Shown here: piece after piece, positions 5,478 through 6,686 of the stretch | Position numbering within the stretch: the stretch's first letter is position 1 | Layout: each line of letters starts with the position of its first letter | NCBI GenBank assembly: GCA_022571575.1 | Contig: JACZXN010000098.1 | Location: forward strand, 1-6,686 | Length of the DNA: 6,686 bases | Reading direction: 5' to 3' | DNA from: Chloroflexota bacterium | Lineage (GTDB): Bacteria > Chloroflexota > Dehalococcoidia > UBA3495 | Notes under the pieces: model-generated | What the model was told of the DNA's origin: nothing | Database searches by the model: none | What the model saw: only the letters and a program-made list of their open reading frames with translations | Program-made: the position numbers and the translations under genes

Positions 5478-6686
5478 CTAGGGGGAGTAGATGGTGGTGT
5501 GGGGGTAAAAAGCGTACCAGCCGAACCAGTAGGCGTCGCGGCTGGGGAGCCGTTTGAGGGACTGGACTCTGCCGTCCAGGCTTACCAGCGCGTCCTCCCC
5601 GGCACGCCAGTCCACGCCTTGCTCGTCGGTCAGTATGACCGCGCGGCCCGGCCCGGCCTCCGCTTCGGACACGGTGAAAACATGGCCGCCCCGGTCGTAA
5701 GCCCTGACGCCGGAGCCTGCAGCGACTGCGACGACCACCACGTTCCGGCCTCCCAAGGTGTCGTTGATGACCGTCGGCCCATCGAACACCGAGTGCGGGT
5801 AGGCCCTGGCCGCATCATCGAGGACCAGCCCAAACACCTGTTCCTTGGTGTCCAGTTCCGAACTTCGCTGCGGCACCGGGAACATGGTGGTTTCCTGGTG
5901 GCGGTAGACGAAATAGGCGGAGTCGTTTCGTGATTCGGGGGCGTAGGACTCTCCCGGGAAGATCCCTGTTTCCACGTCCAGGACGGTGGTGTCTGGGTGT
6001 TCGGCTACCCAGTCAGACCATATGGTGAGGGTCATGGGCAGGACCTCGAGTTTCATGCCGCCGCCAACCAGCGGGCCCACGGCCGGGACGCCACGGAACT
6101 GGTGCCAGAGGGTCTCGGTCTTGCGGTCGTACATCAGTTTGTTGGAGCGGTAGAGGAAGCCGGAGGTGCCGAACTCCACTCTTTCGCCGTCGATCTCCGT
6201 GGAATACACGATCCCAGAACCGCAAAGGGTTCAATAGGCCAGGACGAAGGGCGCCCCTCCCACGATGTCGTTGGCCATCTCGTGGCGGTTCATTATGCGG
6301 AGGGGATAGGCCCGGTGCTCGCCGTTTATGGACACGCCGAAGACCCGGTCGCCGGGCAGGAGATATCCGGCCTCCGCCGCGGAGACCACCGGCGGGTCGA
6401 TGAGATCGGGGATTCCGTCTTTGGCTACCCCGCCCCACACGATCTCCTCGATCCTTATCGTCGTCTTAACGCCGTCGTACAAAAAAGCGCCCAGGCCGGG
6501 GTCCAAGAGGGAATAGAGCCGGCCCTTCCAACCGGCGAACCCCTCGGGGGGCTGAACTTGGACATTGTTCCCCAGCCATTCATTCCACCAGCTCCACTCC
6601 CGCTGCTCCGGTGGGAAAATCATCAACTCTTCGGGCGGCACGTTGTCCTTGAGACGGGACAGGAAGGAGGTCATGTTGATGATGCC
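5478..6686 (-). CDS. DUF3179-family protein with in-frame UGA at the conserved CxxC: candidate selenoprotein, 5' end outside the window
   Basis: One reading frame runs from the window edge to TAG at 5480-5478, interrupted only by TGA at 6233-6231. Conventional calling would split it at the TGA into two pieces. Numbering from the ATG at 6674 (398 codons), family features continue across the TGA: VFGVSINGEHRAYPLRI (111-127), RHEMANDIVGG (130-140), then [UGA148]-TLC151-GSGIVY, GFLYRSNKLMYDR (172-184), HPDTTVL (226-232), a second VFGLVLDDAARAYP (280-293) and the C-terminal FYPHTTIY. DUF3179 proteins normally have a cysteine where the UGA stands (YCxLCGxG). C151 is the only cysteine in the visible protein, so a selenocysteine would make a UxxC redox pair. 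The biochemical role of DUF3179 is unknown. No Shine-Dalgarno precedes ATG 6674 and the frame is open upstream, so the true start, possibly with a signal peptide, is probably outside the window. The alternative is a pseudogene or sequence error. Confidence 0.8.
6192..6219 (-). promoter_or_regulatory. Possible bacterial SECIS stem-loop
   Basis: Bacterial SECIS elements lie inside the coding region just after the UGA. Two competing folds are possible here. Fold A pairs 6219-6212 with 6204-6196 (8 pairs, two of them G-U, with one bulged C) and exposes a 7-base loop UCGUGUA at 6211-6205, with a G 21 bases after the UGA. Fold B pairs CGUG (6210-6207) with CACG (6201-6198), plus GAU/AUC below a 3-base bulge, and has the loop UAUUC. 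Fold A has the loop G expected of bacterial SECIS. Neither fold is decisive. Confidence 0.35.
6231..6233 (-). other. In-frame UGA, probable selenocysteine codon
   Basis: TGA on the minus strand follows VLAY and precedes ACC CTT TGC GGT, in the same frame as both flanking coding parts. It replaces the first cysteine of the DUF3179 CxxC motif. It is the only in-frame TGA in about 2,000 codons of confident coding sequence in this window. Selenocysteine insertion is favoured; a TGC or TGT to TGA mutation cannot be excluded from sequence alone. Confidence 0.6.

Noticed and set aside
5478..6209. Separate 243-residue gene starting at GTG 6209
   Set aside because: It is the continuation of the DUF3179 frame after the TGA. 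It lacks a Shine-Dalgarno and would begin in the middle of a conserved domain.
6231..6233. TGA read as tryptophan or glycine under an alternative genetic code
   Set aside because: Tryptophan is encoded by TGG throughout, and no other in-frame TGA occurs in about 2,000 codons. The family residue at this site is cysteine.

Overview
The window is GC-rich bacterial DNA in which every gene I can support reads on the minus strand. In transcription order, from high to low coordinates, it holds: a DUF3179-family protein interrupted by one in-frame TGA (5478-6686, 5' end outside the window); a two-gene operon encoding a large secreted PPC-repeat/cohesin/dockerin protein (2349-5222) and a small membrane-anchored cohesin protein (1690-2337); a GlcG/HbpS-like heme-binding-family protein (1112-1528); and the N-terminal 303 residues of a luciferase-like flavin-dependent monooxygenase (1-909, 3' end outside the window). 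The combination of a luciferase-like monooxygenase, DUF3179, and secreted PPC and cohesin proteins in high-GC DNA suggests Chloroflexota, perhaps a Dehalococcoidia/SAR202-type lineage. This is inference from gene content only; no marker gene is present.

Region by region. 6686-5478: the DUF3179 frame stays open on both sides of a single TGA (6231-6233). That TGA falls on the first cysteine of the family's CxxC motif, giving TGA-Thr-Leu-Cys-Gly-Ser-Gly. Codon 151 is the only cysteine visible in the protein, so the recoded residue and this cysteine would form a U-x-x-C pair. A selenocysteine reading is the best explanation, and a foldable but ambiguous stem-loop follows the TGA. 5477-5223: a non-coding gap with a marked AT-rich block (promoter-like, containing an 18-nt perfect palindrome) and a GC-rich leader. 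5222-1690: the two-gene cohesin/dockerin operon, with an 11-nt gap and the second gene's Shine-Dalgarno overlapping the first gene's stop codon. 1689-1529: a hairpin, then a good promoter. 1528-1112: the HbpS-like gene, using a TTG start. 1111-910: a perfect 16-bp hairpin, a short 9-nt tandem repeat and an 8-bp direct repeat upstream of the monooxygenase. 909-1: the monooxygenase.

How they may work together. The operon encodes one protein with a C-terminal dockerin and a second protein that displays a cohesin outside the membrane, so the pair reads as a minimal surface-attachment system. The large protein also carries its own cohesin, so it could in principle chain head to tail. No carbohydrase domain is visible, so this is not a classical cellulosome. 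The other three genes appear to be separate transcription units with no obvious functional link.
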